Numbered from the stretch's first letter, positions 13,735-26,200 are shown. The stretch: DNA of 64,000 nt from Megaustenia siamemsis (GCA_032433765.1 JAVIAB010000073.1:60361552-60425551), one strand, 5' to 3'. The notes: generated from the sequence alone by a model not told the origin. Numbers and translations: made by a program.

Positions 13735-14330
13735 AACAAAAGGACACTAAGATAAAAGCGAACATACATGGTCAACGTATCAATAGATAAATCATGTATC
13801 TATGATAACCAAGTGCCATGCATTCAAACTTCAGGCAATAAATCGGACCTGCCAAGAAATGATTACTGCACCTTACTGCAGATGAGATAGTTTGGTGTGA
13901 CGCAGGGTGGTTTCTTTTACCTGCCGTGTACAGGTCAAATCCTAAATCATAATTGTTTGTGCCAGTCAATCATGATCCTTCATTAAGACAGGACATTTTT
14001 TTGTTTTTGAGATACAGAAGATCTTCAAAATTATAATTTTGGAGTGGTTAAGCTGACACGGCAGACACAACTCAAACTCATGCTGGTCCTTCATGAAAAA
14101 AAAACTGTTATCTGTGTCCCCGACTAGCCAGAAGAATAACAAAAGAATCATGCGTTTTATATAAAAGAATCATTTGTCATGCAGATGTTAATGTTTGTTC
14201 TGGTTGTGAACCTTAATTTTTAAAATTATTTTTAAATTGTTGTCCTTCCTAAGTGTCATTGCATGTTTTTGTACCAAAAGATCCATAAAATATTATTTTT
14301 ACAAACTACACAAGGTTTTTTGTGAGTAGT
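13735..14330. repeat. Interspersed repeat (family F), intact-looking copy
   Basis: Shares ordered blocks with 25743-26060 and 27930-28010: CAAGAAATGATT, TACAGGT, TAATTGTTTGTGC, TGAGATACAGA, then TTGTCCTTCCTAAG. Its class is unknown; no coding similarity is seen. The second copy has the same blocks split by about 1.9 kb of GC-richer DNA. Confidence 0.55.
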
Positions 14331-14537
14331 AATTTTTACGAAGGTGTAACAAATCGATTTACAGATATGTGTCACAATCGGAGGTTTTTAAAAAAATTAC
14401 AAGAATATAAATAATATATTATCTACGTTTTTTCTTTATCTCAATCTTTAAGTATCATTAAAGACCTATTTGAATAAATTGTGGTATGGATTATCAAGAA
14501 AAAGAGCAATAGTTTTCTCACATGACTGATAAAAGTT

Positions 14538-14791
14538 GAGAGCCGCGATAGCTCAGGGGTTAGTGAACTGGACTACAAAGAACAAGGGGTAGGGTTCGAT
14601 CCCAACCGACGGTTTCCGGGTTCACCCAGCCTTAAAATGGGTACCGGATTTTTTTCTGGGAAAGTAAAGCAGCACGGGTGTAATACCAACCACATTACCC
14701 CAAAAATCATGTGCTGAAGGTCTGTAAAATATAGGGTCACTAACACCATATTTCCCTATACGCCACTTGGCGTGACGGTGGTACTTTACTT
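14538..14791 (+). mobile_element. tRNA-derived SINE (SINE1), full length, with 13-bp target-site duplication
   Basis: The tRNA-like head starts GAGCCGCGATAGCTCAGGGG (A-box-like) and contains GGGTTCGATCCC (B box). A body of about 180 bp follows, ending GGCGTGACGGTGGTACTTTA. Perfect flanking direct repeats ACTGATAAAAGTT lie at 14525-14537 and 14792-14804. Transcription would be by RNA polymerase III from the internal A/B boxes; mobility depends on a LINE enzyme. Other copies: 24110-25728 (interrupted), 38126-38357, 43340-43561, 55789-55849 and 62515-62771. Confidence 0.95.
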
Positions 14792-14804
14792 ACTGATAAA
14801 AGTT

Positions 14805-15199
14805 AGAGACAGAACAAATTCTAAAAGATATTTACTAAATATGAAAATGAACTGTCAATAATGAATCACTATTTTTGTCCTTATGTGAGATATCAACATT
14901 TTTATAATGATATTCCAGTAATATGACCTGTTACTAATTTGAGCTTGTTCAATTTAGTGTAGTATTTGTTCACTATCTCAAGTCTACTCTACAAAATGTG
15001 AAAAATTAATAAAAATAAATCTCCATGTTCTTTATCATGTTGCCTTATAACATTTGGCCATCATTTGTTTGGTCTCTCTAATTACAAATTTAGGTGATCA
15101 ACATTTGTAAATGAGGTCTTAAAAAACAACATGTATATGAAATGACAGATAATAAGCTTAAGGAATGAAGCATTACACTTATTTACTTCTTGGAGACTA
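14805..15199. other. No gene seen
   Basis: AT-rich spacer with no supported feature. Confidence 0.45.
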
Positions 15200-15770
15200 T
15201 TCTATTGTCCTTTTGAGCCAAAGACGGCACACAAAGCAGAAATTCTAGACTCTTCAAGTCCGATGAACTTTGTTATCAGGCATCAGACCTAGCACAGGAG
15301 CCACTTTGTTCCTCACCCCCAACTCTGTTCTTGGCAAGTTGCTCAATCTGGGTGAGGGAGCTAAAGCTTGCAGTCATTCTTCTGCCTCTTTTTCTTTCCC
15401 ATCTGAGGGCCTGCTTTGAAATTCTCTTCTGTCTCTTATCATCACATGGCAACATATGGCCACCATCTTCTCTAGATAACAGATGATATTTTGGGGATAC
15501 TTTGTCACTTCTCTTATTTCTGCACTTGTCTTGAACTCATTCCATGACATACCAAGCATTTTCCTGAGGCACTTGTTTTCAAATGCTTTCAGCTTACTTT
15601 CTATTTCTTTAGGTGTTTTCTGGCTCTTGTATACATAAGTAAGGGTGGATAACACATTTGATTTGAAAATTAGGAGCATTGTTTTTATGCTCAGTAATTT
15701 TGATTTCCATATTTTTGTAGTCTTCTCTTATTTGTCTAGTAGACTGCTCAATGTTTATCATAAGTTATAA
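15200..15770 (-). mobile_element. LINE 3' region (family C), decayed
   Basis: On the minus strand: NVLSTLTYVYKSQKTPKEIE, then AFENKCLRKMLGMSWNEFKT, parallel to AFENKCLWKILGIAW at 10 kb. It ends in the shared TTTTGAGCCAAAGACGGCAC 3' terminus near 15210. The C-terminal frame is broken, so this is a dead copy. Confidence 0.8.
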
Positions 15771-16199
15771 TTTTGCAGCCCATCGGGACTCCCCAGTTTT
15801 ACAAAAGAGAGGGGATTAGACATCACAAAACCTTTACTGCCCATCTCCATTTCCGTTTAGTATTCCTGAGTTTTTGGAATAACAGTTTCTGCCACTGGCA
15901 CTAATGAATGCTTTAATATTTATATTTATAATCTAATTTTCATCCACTATTTCTTTATTTTAATAAATGAAATTTGAAAGAAAAAAAATGTTATAATAAA
16001 TATTTCATTTGTGAAAGTGTTGCAAATGCAGTAACTCATCATGTAACTTCCATACACAAAACAAAAATTGCTAACAAATGTCCTTCGAATCGGATAGATA
16101 TTTAGCAATGGCTGGCATGTAGACTCATCAGAATAATTGTCATAGAGATAATGTAAAACTGAAAATAGATTCTGGAATTTGAATGAAAAAAAAGGGGAA
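15771..16199. other. No gene seen
   Basis: AT-rich spacer with A-runs and no supported feature. Confidence 0.45.
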
Positions 16200-16217
16200 A
16201 CAGATGTCCAAAATCCA

Positions 16218-16608
16218 ATGCTGATGTTGTGAGCAGAATAAGCTGCTGGTGTGAGCAGAATAAGCTGCTAATGTGAATAGAATAAGCTGATGTTGTGAGC
16301 AGAATTAGCTGCTGATTTGAATAGAATAAGCTGATGTTGTGAGCAGAATTAGCTGCTGCTGTGAATAGAATAAGCTGATGTTGTGAGCAGAATAAGCTGC
16401 TGGTGTGAGCAGAATTAGCTGCTGCTGTGAACAGAATAAGCTGATGTGAGCAGAATTAGCTGCTGCTGTGAATAGAATAAGCTGATGTTGTGAGCAGAAT
16501 AAGCTGCTGGTGTGAATAGAATAAGCTGATGTTGTGAGCAGAATTAGCTGCTGCTGTGAATAGAATAAGCTGATGTTGTGAATAGAGTAAGCTGATGTTG
16601 TGAACTGA
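16218..16608. repeat. Imperfect tandem repeat of about 21-44 bp
   Basis: Alternating subunits TGTGAGCAGAATTAGCTGCT and TGTGAATAGAATAAGCTGAT recur about 18 times in mixed order. This suggests a dimeric higher-order unit of about 42-44 bp with later rearrangement. Confidence 0.9.
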
Positions 16609-16849
16609 TCTGTGGTAAAGACATGTCATTACTGATGTGTGTAATACTCGTTAACTAAACAAACCACTGAGAAAAAAAATATATAAAACAAAGGAGGAAA
16701 GAAAACCATTTAATAATGCAAGATGAAACTTCTATGGCCTTTGGCGTATTGACAGACGGTAGCAAGCAATCAAGAAATGTCAGCAGCTTGGTAAAAATAT
16801 TGGCGTCTTATGCTGAATGTTTTTGCTGAACAGCTTCTCTCATGACTAA

Positions 16850-17340
16850 ATCTGTCAATATTTGATAGACAGATTCGACCGCAGAATGAACAAGATGTAT
16901 TGGTGGCACCTGGCCTCGTCTCCTTTCTTCTGTGTCTTTTGTCTTCTAAAATTGATATTAACGCTGCTTTGAATGTTGCAGTACCCTATTTTTAATTTTT
17001 GTTCTTCATGTGCTATAATCAGCAGCCATATCCTCCCAGTTTCTTTCACTGACAGAGAATTCCCTCAAGGAAGCCCTGCAAATATCTTTCTATCTCAGAA
17101 CTGGTATGCCCTTTGATCTCTTTCCATCCCTAAGTTCACCATACAGTATTTGTTTGGGAATACAATTGTTTTCCATTCTTTTTACATAACCCAGCCACCC
17201 TAGTCTTTGACTCTTAAGTGTTGCCATAATGGAAGGGAATTTGGCTTGTTATATGACATTAGAGTTGGTTACTTTGTCCTGCCATTTGATGTTCACAATC
17301 TTTCGAAGGCAACGCACATGACAGCTGTTTAAAATATGAA
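16850..17340 (-). mobile_element. LINE C-terminal fragment (CR1-like family H)
   Basis: Minus strand, with stops: WQDKVTN, then RLGWLGYVKRMENNCIPKQI, LYGELRDGKRSKG and CRASLREFSV. This order (WxDKVTN, LxWLGHVxRM, LYGELxxGxRxxG) is the end of a non-LTR retrotransposon. Related pieces lie at 43700-44120 and 61955-62400. Confidence 0.7.
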
Positions 17341-18169
17341 CTTATGACTAAATCAAGTAATATAGAAAGAAATGTGAAAACTAAACAAATATCTTATTGC
17401 ATCACATACAAAAAGTTATCTATGCTTCAGAAAAATTAAGTGGAGAGAAAGAATGAAGAGAAAAATAAAACAGAAAAATGAAGAAATTAAAATGACAATT
17501 GCTGCCTGTGAACTCAAACAGATGGTGCAGATTTAGTTAGTGCAATACACAACACATACATCTGCTAGTTGCTTGCTCACCAATAACAATACATTAATAA
17601 CAGCAAGTGATGAGAGGCAGCAAATCAAAGCATAACCACCACACTTTCTGTCTTGTAAGACACTTTGCACTATGGACAGAAATAAACCTAGATAAAATGA
17701 TCATAAACTGATGATCACATCAGTAGTGCCAAGCAAGTGTCCTAGCACCAAGCATGTGTTTCAGTGCCCTAGCAGTTACAAGAGCAGAATATTTGTCCCT
17801 GCCTAGCTAAAATATAACAAAATATATAATCACTACAGGGTGGCAGAAGCCCAGCATTACAATGTTAGGTGTCAAGAAAAGGTTATATCTAGAGGCTAGT
17901 GAATCAATGACTGACAAACAACAAAGTGGGTAAGTTATTTAAATAATTTAAGAAGCAATTAAACCTTGTATTTTAAGTCATTGCTTTGTGTTTCTTGCAA
18001 AATACAAACAGTACAAGAACACACAGGATCACATTCTGTCTTAGCTACTGCTTTAGTTCAATTATCTTTTTTTTAAAAAAGCATAACAGACATCTGGGTA
18101 CGTTAGTTGTTTACTTACACAGACTTCATCTTTTTTAAAAATTTATTTATGGTTCATTTGTATCATCTT
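17341..18169. other. No gene seen
   Basis: AT-rich, no recognised repeat or exon. Confidence 0.45.
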
Positions 18170-19270
18170 GATAATACATTTGCAAGCATGCCGAGACATC
18201 CAAGGAAGGAGCAATTCCAAAATCTCGCATTGGGACGACTTAAGAGAAGCAGTTTTATCCACCAAACCAAGCGTTTTTGTAGACAAACACCAGACATGTC
18301 AAGAGTTGTTAACCCCCTACTGCCATACCAGAACAGACTCCCTGGACAGAGGAATCAGGATTATCAATACAAATACAGACAGAAGTAAAAGGAATAGTTG
18401 ACAAATAGGAACAGAATAGTCTACAGCGAAAAATAATAACTCTCAGTTTCCTGGATGAAGAATCCCACAAGACCTATGGATCCGTGTGTACACAGATGGA
18501 TCAGCACAGAATGCAGTAAAGAATAGGGGAGCAGGTGCATATATAGAGTACCCAAATAACACTAGGGATATGAATAAAATAGCAACAGGGAAATATTGTC
18601 ACAATTATGATGCAGAAATCCAAGCAATAAAGTTGGCAATAGAAAGACTGTTGAACAGTAATCTTAGCCCACAACCTGTAGTGTTTTTGACAGATGCAAG
18701 ATCAGTACTCCAGGCAATACAATCAAGAAAATTACCACATCTGCAGACCTTATTGAATGAACTCTGCAAGCGCCACAGGGTTGCCCTGCAGTGGATCCCA
18801 TCTCACTGTGGAATACCGGGAAATGAGAAAGCAGATCGGTTGGCAAAGGAAGGTTCAACAGGCACACAACTAGATGCACTGGTTACATACCATCATAAGA
18901 AACAGATAATCAAATCAATCAGAGGACCACAAGCCCCAAAGTAGGATGCCTTTCATAATATGAATAGATATGAACAAGTTATCATTATACGCCTCAGAAC
19001 AGGACACAATCGACTCCATAGTCACATGTATACAAAATTCAAGATCGGCACCTCAACTACATGTACATGTGGACAGACTGCTGAACACATACTTCAAGAC
19101 TGCACTGAATATAGTAGACTGAGGAAAATCCATTGGCCCATAGATACAACACTACAGACAAAACTATATGGGCCACTGCAAGGATTACAAAAGACAGTTA
19201 TATTTATACAGGAAATGACATTGCAGATATAGACAATACTTCAGGCGAACGAAAGATAGATAGATAGATC
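18170..19270 (+). mobile_element. LINE fragment encoding an RNase H domain, with GATA tail
   Basis: The main open frame, 18486-18944, encodes most of an RNase H fold: VYTDGSAQN (first Asp), HNYDAEIQAIKLAIE (Glu), FLTDARSVLQAI (second Asp), then LQWIPSHCGIPGNEKADRLA (His and last Asp). After a stop, 18960-19232 encodes RLRTGHNRLHSHMYTKFKI and CTCGQTAEHILQDCTEY, a Cys-rich tail typical of RNase H-bearing LINEs. The element ends GATAGATAGATAG. The upstream reverse transcriptase is not seen, so it is 5'-truncated. Confidence 0.88.
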
Positions 19271-21469
19271 TTGATAATTATTAGTGCTCTGTGACAAAAT
19301 GAATCAATAGATTGTTCTGTTTCAAAACTCATTCAATTAGAAGAATTTAACTACTGATTATTTCCACATCTAATATACATGTTTTAATTCAAATGACACT
19401 TGAACATTAAACTATGCTTTGAAGATGACAAATACCATTAATGTACAAAAGTACTTATCTCCCATTATTCTTTTTTGTGTTAATATGTTTTTTGAACTTG
19501 TTTGCTTCATTTGAATGTCTTACACAGCTGAAAAAAATATCAATTGCTGGTGCAATGAAATAAATTTATTTTTTGGAGGGGATAAAAAAAACTGCAAACT
19601 TAAAGTGTGCATATATCTTTACATTCAGTACATGCCAATTATTCCCAACACATGAGACATGAGTTATGCATATCCTCATGGATAATTCTTTTATATAGTA
19701 GTTGGGAACGGTTAAGAAAATAATTATATTGGATGTTCTAACTGACAGTCTATGAAGATGAACCACAACTGCACTATGTAATGAGAAAGAACCAATAAAA
19801 AATCACGCAAATCAAACTCTTGTTGAATTCAACAATAACTATTATGGCCAGTTCAGTTCCATTTCATGTCATCTATGAGCAACCTGCTTTGAAGAAGACT
19901 TGAAGGACAAGATATATATGTACATATGGATGAACCTTGTAAGTTACCTGCATAAATATACTTTACCACAATTGAACAGCACAGCCATTTACTGACCAGG
20001 CTTGTTGGCCTGATCAATGTTACAACTAAAGTATTTCATCAATGATCAAACTTGTAGTTGCATAATACTACCAATTTGGACTTGTGGAACACATCAGGAC
20101 CAGAACTCTGTTAGCTGCACTTGGTGCAAGGCAGTTGACCTGTGTGCTCTGAACCAGCAGATAAGAAGACTGGACACTATGATCCAGGCAAACGTGTGAG
20201 ATAATCACCTTGTACAACTTGCATTTACTATTTTCATCATTCTTCAAGCTAGAGAACTGGCTGCTGAAATCATGGGGAAAGGAAGAAAAAAAATATACAT
20301 TACTTACAAGATAGAATCACACAAGTTGTGGATTTCTTTAATGATCTGACTAATTTTTGAAAAAGGTAATTCATAAATTTAATGATGAGCTATACTCAAA
20401 CCTTATTCATCATGGAGAACATTGTGCCAGCATGAGTGCCAGCCAGCATATTATTGATGTCCAACTGTGTTTCCTACCACAGTGATTCTAAGTCTGTAAG
20501 GACCTGATGTCTTTGTTCCATCATTTACATTTTCTGAGTCAAAATTTCATTTTTTCCCCCCAGAACTATACCTTCATTTTTTGCTCTTTTATTGTCACTA
20601 AAGCAGTTCATATGGTCAAAATATGTTAGTTTTCTTCTCTTAATTAAAAATTCACTAGCAAATTTTCATTTTCTGAGAACAAATGATAGAGCAGGCTCAA
20701 CTATGGGTTAAAGAACAAAACAAGACCTAACAGTGAATTGTTAGACATGAAAAGTTATGATTTCTGTCAAACATGCCATCTTTGGCCAGAGTAGAGGAAC
20801 TAGTTAACTAATTTTCATTTAATTTCATTTCTCTTTATTTACTTTTGTTGCTTCTTTTGTGTGTCCAGGATATGTCTGGAGGGTTCTTCTGTACCATTTC
20901 ATCTGAAATGATTTCATTATTTTCAGCTGTCTGAGGTAGTGACCAGGTTTGAAACCCGTAAGTGCAAATGGTAAAATACAGGCAGTGAGTAGCCCTTAAC
21001 TTCTAATTTTACCAAACCAAATTAAAATGATTAAAAATTTATTAAGCATAATTAGACACTTTGGTAAGTTAATTTTTGTTTAAAGTGTCTCATAAACTAT
21101 TGGGCACTTAAGAGATATTTTAACAACAAATCTAGGAGAAACAAATCTTAATCTGGTTGAAAAGTCGGCGTGCGGTGTTCAAAACCCACGGTAGACAGAA
21201 AGGATTTTTTCCATCAGGAGCAAAATAAAAATCTTGAGTTTCATGTTTTGTGGTGACTGCTTTGACCAAGCGACCTTTACCCCTCAGGTTCTGTTGTGTG
21301 CCTCCCGACATACACCCACCAGCAATGGTACTATGTGTCGTAAAGATAGTTCTTTTAAAACTGCATTTACACAATTTTATATTACACAAAATGATTTCTA
21401 TACTTGAAGTGTTTTCCAGTAAATAAAGTTATGAATTATGTGTTGCCCAATAATTGCCACAATCAATGT
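19271..21469. other. No gene seen
   Basis: About 2.2 kb of AT-rich sequence. Small frames near 20017-20199 and 21132-21389 show no domain resemblance. Minus-strand AATAAA motifs occur (for example near 21030) but cannot be tied to a transcript. Confidence 0.45.
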
Positions 21470-22975
21470 TGTAAAAGTTGGAAGTTGCTGAGTTTTGGAA
21501 ATTGCTGAGTCATTACAGAATCTCCATAAAGTTTATTAAACTTATAAAAACAATGTATGAAGGAATGAAATGCAGTGTGGTGTATGAAGGACAGCTTACA
21601 GAAGCATTTGAAATAAGAACAGGAGTAAGGCAGGGATGCCTTCTGTCTCCATTTATCTTTCTACTGGCCATAGATTAGATTATGAAAATAACTCAAAACA
21701 ACAGAAATGGAATCCAGTGGTCACTGACCAAGCAAGATTTAGACTTTGTTGATGACATATCCCACAAGTGGATATCAAAATTGAAGGAATAGACCTGGAG
21801 ACAATTCAGAACTACAACTTCCTTGGACTACTATAACCAGTGATGGAAAATGTACAACTGAAATAAACAAAAGAATAGGAATGGCAAAAAGTAATTTTAA
21901 TGTCATGAAGAACTTACTAACATCAAAACAACACCAGGGCTAAAACTAAGAATAGCAAAATGTTACATCTTCTCAATATTCCTACATGGTGCAGAAACAT
22001 GGACATCAGACAAGAAAACTAAACAGAGAATTGAAGCTTTTAAAATGTGGATATATAGAAGAATAGGTAGAATTGGATGGAAGGAAAAGAAAACCTGCAC
22101 AGTCAAAGCAAGAGACAGAGCAGAATGGCGCTCCATGGTAGCCAACCTTCATTGCGGAGACGGCACTCGATAATGATGATATAGCTCTCCTATCACACAG
22201 CCATCAACAGATGCAGGATAAAATGAGCATACTTGATGAGAGATCACAACAGCTAGGACTGAAGATTAATAGAGATAAGACCAACATTATGAGAATTAAT
22301 GCAGTTGGCAATAACCAAATAAAATTAGGAGAAATACCTCTACTAGACGTACAATCTTACATACATCTGGGCAGTAATATAGATAAAGAGGGAGAACAGA
22401 AAATGATACCAAAATAAGGATATCAAAAGCAAGAGGAGCTTTCATTGCACTGGGAAACATGGAAATCCAAAGAAATTAGGTTAAATACAAAAATAAAAAT
22501 TTTCAACTCAAATGTTAAGTCGGTCCTATTTTATGGCTGTGAAACATGGAGAATAACAAAATTGACAATCACGAAGGTACAGACTTTCATTAATGGATGC
22601 TTACGCAGAATAAAGGGATGGAAATGGCAGGACAAAGTCACTAATGTGGAATTATGGAAATGTACCGGTCAAATACCAGTGGATAAAGAGATACAGCAAA
22701 GACAATGGCGCTGGATAGGACACACACTGCGGAAGCCAACCGAGAGTATTACACAACAGGAACTTTTTTGGAATCCCCAGGCGAAAAGACAAAAAGGAAG
22801 ACCAAGGAATTCTTGGAGAAGACAGATAAAAGTAGAGATGAAGATGATGGGGAAGACATGGAATGATCTTAAAAGAATGGCAAAAAACAGAACGTCTTGG
22901 AAAGTGTTTGTTGAAGACCTATGCTCCACTGGGAGCGAAAAAGGTAGAAGAATGTTGTAAAAGTTTTTTTATTAA
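21470..22975 (+). mobile_element. LINE (family A) reverse transcriptase to C-terminus, interrupted by another LINE
   Basis: Left part (to about 21768): [20 protein letters not shown] then GCLLSPFIFLLAID, the reverse transcriptase GVRQGCxLSPxLF motif, then [20 protein letters not shown]. The right part resumes near 22179 with [16 protein letters not shown] (the FADD-to-ALLS junction), [13 protein letters not shown] and, in 22445-22960, [40 protein letters not shown] and [13 protein letters not shown]. Stops and frameshifts show it is dead. Related copies: 36480-37550 and 53690-55690. Confidence 0.88.
21769..22178 (+). mobile_element. Nested LINE (family B), internally deleted
   Basis: Inserted inside the family A reverse transcriptase at the GATGACATA (D-D-I) codons. 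Reads VDIKIEGIDLETIQNYNFLG, GMAKSNF, LHGAETWTSDKKTKQRIEAF, then jumps to ARDRAEWRSMVANLHCGDGT and ends with an ATAATGATGAT tail. The usual stretch between the IEAF region and the DRxxWRxMVANL end is missing, so the copy carries an internal deletion. Confidence 0.8.
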
Positions 22976-23062
22976 GTTACAATTGTCCCACAGGAAAGAA
23001 TAATTGTAAATTTAATAAATTTAAACTGAAGTAGAATTCAATTTATATTTTCAACAACTTAC

Positions 23063-23238
23063 TTCTAGTTCGGTTAGCAGATTCTATAATCTGCATTAAG
23101 CAGCGTCCAAACTCTTCAATGATCATCCTTTCTTGGACGACTGATGGCATTTTCATCCTCTCTGCCTCTTCTGCCTGTGCCAGCAGGCATGCTGAGGTAG
23201 CTTCAGCCACATCAGAAGTGATCAAGGCAAAAGGAAGC
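23063..23238 (-). CDS. LIN54: LIN54 last recognisable exon (C-terminal helical region)
   Basis: Acceptor TTTTTAAG at 23239. Reads [20 protein letters not shown], then [10 protein letters not shown] and [18 protein letters not shown], matching the LPFTFVT...[11 protein letters not shown] end of vertebrate LIN54. The family normally ends about ten residues later. Here a donor-like GTAAGT (GT at 23062-23061) follows, which would leave one base of a split codon and require a further small exon. Without splicing, the frame runs seven more codons (ending LLKI) to a TAA at 23045-23043, with an AATAAA in the minus-strand sense near 22970. I cannot decide which is used. Confidence 0.92.
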
Positions 23239-26200
23239 CTTAAAAAGAATTGATGAAATGGAAATTAACATAGTTCATTCCATAGAGAATATATAAATGT
23301 TGATGTAGTTCTATAACATATACCATAGGGGCAATGAGTATCAACTTTCAGTGGATAATCATACTAGCCAGAGATAGCAAAATGAATAGTAATGTGGAAT
23401 GGGTGTTTATTTAATTGTTTTTTTACCCTTCCAATCTGCAAGTCTGATATCCATTTGTACAGCATTCTATTGTCCATTTCTGGAATATTTTTGTATTTAT
23501 TAAATTTAATTGTTTATTTATTTATTATTATTTTTTGGGCGGGGGGTGGGGGGTGGTGGTGGTTTGCACGCCCCGTCCTAAGCATCATTAACTCTTATGT
23601 TAGGATACCGTTGTAAAAATTACTGTTTTTTCACCCATACACCTTAGTAAAAAGTACTACGGCAGTAAAAATGTGGCAGACTTTTTAAAAAATAATTTCA
23701 GCCTATTTTCAAAAAGAGAGCAGGCAAAATAGAATCAATGCTGTGGTAAAGTTGGTAGCAGGGAACAAGTGGTGGGGTGTAACATACACTCCTACAAAAG
23801 TATGGTGACAGCTTCACAAAAAAAAAAAAAAAAAAGGAACAATACAAAATATGTTACATTTCAGCCTACATGTGAATTTAGAAAATAGGGACAACACAAA
23901 TAGACAATGAAATGAAGATATACTCTACTATACGTTTTTAATTTTCGCTTCACCGGCGAATATCCCAACAGTGGAACTTCTGATCTATACACTTATCTGC
24001 ATTGGAAAGATAGAATTAACCATCTTTCCTGCAAAAAAATTTAATAGTGAATGTTGACGCAAACATGACCACGCCATCTTGAAACCAGAAGTCCTCACAT
24101 GTCAGATAAAAAAAGTAAAGTAAAGTACCCCTGCCACGCCAAGTGGCGTATAGGGACATTGGTTATTGGTTATGGAAGGCCTCGGTATCACAGCAAACGA
24201 ATTAAAATCCATAATTGCTCAACCGCCCGTGCCAGTGGAATCATCCGAATTACTAATTCATCTCCCAAACAAAGAAAGGTAACTGTAGTCCCCATCGTAG
24301 CAGTCTCAGCACACGCCAAAAGACATAAGGCGAAACCGCGCAGAAAGTGAACACAGCCAACTGTTCCCTGTCATACGATATCATCATTCATCGTAAACAA
24401 GCGGGATATCGAAGCAGGATCAAAACGGATGAGACACACAGCTCACGGTGTGCACAGAGCACTTAACTCAGTAGCTCCTGCAACAAGCCGGACTTGGAAT
24501 ATGAGGAAACTGCAAGAGGGAACACTTTTCAGACATAGCCTTCATGGTTCCTGCCGCCTATCCACCATATACCATGGGAGTTCACGTCCTCCCGAAAATG
24601 ATGATCGTCATAGCACTTGATGATGTTAGGCCGTCATTGATGACTCCAATTCCAAACATATAGACACACAGTGGTGGTAAGTTATCATTTCCAATCCAAC
24701 AGAAGCCACATGACCTGTAGTTAGTAAAACCACAGAGAGAATATGATATTGTGACCTTCACTGATTCACTCTTAGATATGAATGTGTAGTTTACACAAGA
24801 GGAGAAGTTTTCAACTACAGTGATCCCATTTAAGGCAATTCTGGGATAGCAAGGCTAGTCTCCTTTATAGCAGCAGAACTTGATGTTCTCCGCTTCCTTC
24901 TTGTAGCTGTCGCCACACGATTCTGATGTCTCATTAACTTGGACATCATTCAAGAACAATGTCAGATTAACATTCCATAGATATGGCTCTACTGATGAAA
25001 TGCTTGGTGCAACAGTTGTATCAATCATACTGGAGGCTCCTGGTCTGTGGTCATTAATATCACAGACGGCACTTAATGTTGTTATATTCAGTATTTCTTT
25101 CTGGGGTGTAAATATGTGGCACACACATGGAGAGTGGTTTGTGGTCACAGTAATCCCATTAAAGGCAATTCTAGGATAGCATGGCATAGCTGTTTCAGAA
25201 CAGCACAATCCTATGATGTTTTCTGTGTTCGCTATAAAGCTGCTGCTGCTACACAATCCTGACCAATTATAGGTGTGGACATTATTCACTTGCAATGACA
25301 AAACTGCTTTGTTTACATCATAAACCTCTGGAAGCGAATCATTTATGGGACTAATAGTACAATTTATTCTTCCATCGGGGATATCTTCATTGAGTCCCCA
25401 AAAAAAGGTCTTTGGTTAAAAAGCACATATGCTTCTGAGTTAAACACACAATGAGCCCACTTCATAGATTCAAAATGATCCCTGCCAATGCCATCCGTTT
25501 GCACAAGTATAGGGAATATGGTGTTAGTGACCATAAATTTTACAGACCTTCAGCACATGATTTTTGGGGTATTGTGGTCGGTATTATACCCGTGCCGCTT
25601 CACTTTCCCAGAAAAAAATCCGGTACCCATTTAAGGCTGGGTGAACCCGGAGCCGTCGGTTGGGATCGAACCCTACCCCTTGTCCTTTGTAGTCTAGTTC
25701 ACTAACCACTGAGCTATCGCGGCTCCCCCACATGTCAGATAACTACAAGGTAATGCAGGAACGTTCTGCTAACAACAAACGAGCTGGGCATGTCAACTGA
25801 CAAAGTAAGCATCAGATAACCAAAACGTAATGCGTTTGATGGGCAATAAATGTGACCAAAACCAAGAAATGATTGCCCCTTCGTTATGGGTGCTGGTGAT
25901 TTTGTGTTTACCTGCATACAGGTAATAAAATTCTAAATCCTAATTGTTTGTGCTAGTCACTCAGGAATCTTCATTGGTATTGATTTTGTTTCTGAGATAC
26001 AGAGGATACTAAAAAAATATTGTAAGTTGAAGATATAATTATTTCATTTTTAGTGCTTTTATAACCGATGCTTTCTTGCTCCTTTTCAAGCCACACTGAG
26101 GCCTGTCTTACACACAGCGCCACATGTAGCAGCCCACCTTCCACACACTGATAGGCCAGCTGACTTCAACTGGCACTTGATGCGATGAAGGCTCGTCAAG

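Noticed and set aside
14538..14610. Functional tRNA gene
   Set aside because: The A and B boxes are part of a SINE head with body, tail and target duplications; the acceptor stem and cloverleaf are not maintained.
18486..18944. Host ribonuclease H gene
   Set aside because: Continues into a LINE-type Cys-rich tail and GATA repeat, is 5'-truncated and has a downstream stop; it is retroelement-derived.
22445..22960. Host endonuclease/reverse-transcriptase-like gene
   Set aside because: Collinear with other broken LINE copies in the window; frames are interrupted upstream and by a nested insertion.
24099..24350. 83-codon basic plus-strand protein
   Set aside because: Starts in SINE flank and crosses the SINE/insert junction; an antisense chance frame of the inserted pseudogene.
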